Part shown: positions 63,798 through 64,000 of the stretch, piece after piece
Layout of the letters: every line of letters starts with the position of its first letter
Position numbering within the stretch: position 1 is the stretch's first letter
Position numbers and translations under genes: made by a program
Source of the DNA: Meconema thalassinum
Taxonomy: Eukaryota; Arthropoda; Insecta; Orthoptera; Tettigoniidae
Reading direction: 5' to 3'
Length of the DNA: 64,000 nt
Assembly (NCBI GenBank): GCA_946902985.2
Contig: OX336389.2
Location: 339,114,444 to 339,178,443 of the forward strand
Notes under the pieces: model-generated
The model's database searches: none
What the model was told of the DNA's origin: nothing
What the model saw: only the letters and a program-made list of their open reading frames with translations

Positions 63798-64000
63798 CCA
63801 AAGAGAGTCTAGTTTAAGCACAGTATCATGTTTGTTACACTTCATTTTAGAGATCTACCATTGTGAAATATATTATTGGTTTTGCTGTTATTAATGTAAC
63901 AACCCAATATAGAATACAATTATAAAACTATGATTAGTAGTTTAGAAAACTACTTACAAAGGAAGATTGTAATGAATTTCTATTATTTTCGAATCCTCTC
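63798..64000. other. Nothing recognised
   Basis: AT-rich end of the window; no phosphatase exon seen. Confidence 0.4.

Noticed and set aside
1..64000. CRISPR arrays, operons or other prokaryotic systems
   Set aside because: No regularly spaced short repeats with unique spacers; introns, SINEs and eukaryotic transposons show a eukaryotic genome.

Overview
The window reads as intronic and intergenic DNA from an arthropod, most probably an insect. It has long AT-rich introns with GT/AG borders, several tRNA-derived SINE families, and Tc1/mariner, hAT, Harbinger-like, LINE and Gypsy elements at high density. I cannot name the species. The abundance of full-length and nested elements and the large introns fit a large insect genome, but that is inference.

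Only one host gene is recognisable. It is a PP2C-family serine/threonine phosphatase of the PPM1E/PPM1F (POPX) type on the + strand. Three consecutive exons are visible (23738-23943, 33897-34085, 61237-61386). Together they carry the metal-binding and core motifs RRRMEDRH, VFDGHAG, SGTTAV and WLGDSQ. Introns of about 10 kb and 27 kb separate them. The 5' exons and the C-terminal exons lie outside the window or were not recognised.

Layout. 0-10 kb: SINEs of at least five families (one nested in another with both target-site duplications intact), a Harbinger-like remnant and a mariner-type HTH remnant. 10.3-16.5 kb: a full-length but dead APE/RT/RNase H LINE inside an older long repeat. 17-24 kb: SINEs and two Tc1 elements with recognisable inverted ends. 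23.7-34.1 kb: phosphatase exons 1 and 2, with a Buster-like hAT (24.6-27.2 kb, 8-bp TSD), a hAT MITE and LINE fragments in the intron. 34.1-61.2 kb: the giant intron. It holds a Tc1, two DUF4371/ZMYM1-like hAT pseudogenes split by later insertions, a mariner, three RTE-type LINE fragments, MITEs, and a pair of inverted arms of about 330 bp that enclose a young Gypsy LTR element (53.5-60.1 kb, LTRs 9 differences in 689 bp). 61.2-64 kb: exon 3, then SINEs.

The most interesting non-standard signal is a small RNA-like motif recurring at 9.6, 34.5, 52.9, 61.5 and 63.0 kb, with a half-copy at 60.9 kb. It consists of a CTGAWGA-like box, a hairpin whose two strands change together between copies, then GAA (AAA in one copy) followed by a palindromic hexamer (ACATGT or ACGCGT). 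This is close to a minimal type-I hammerhead ribozyme, but every complete copy has one extra base before stem II. Hammerheads are known in Penelope-like retroelements; no Penelope reverse transcriptase is visible here.
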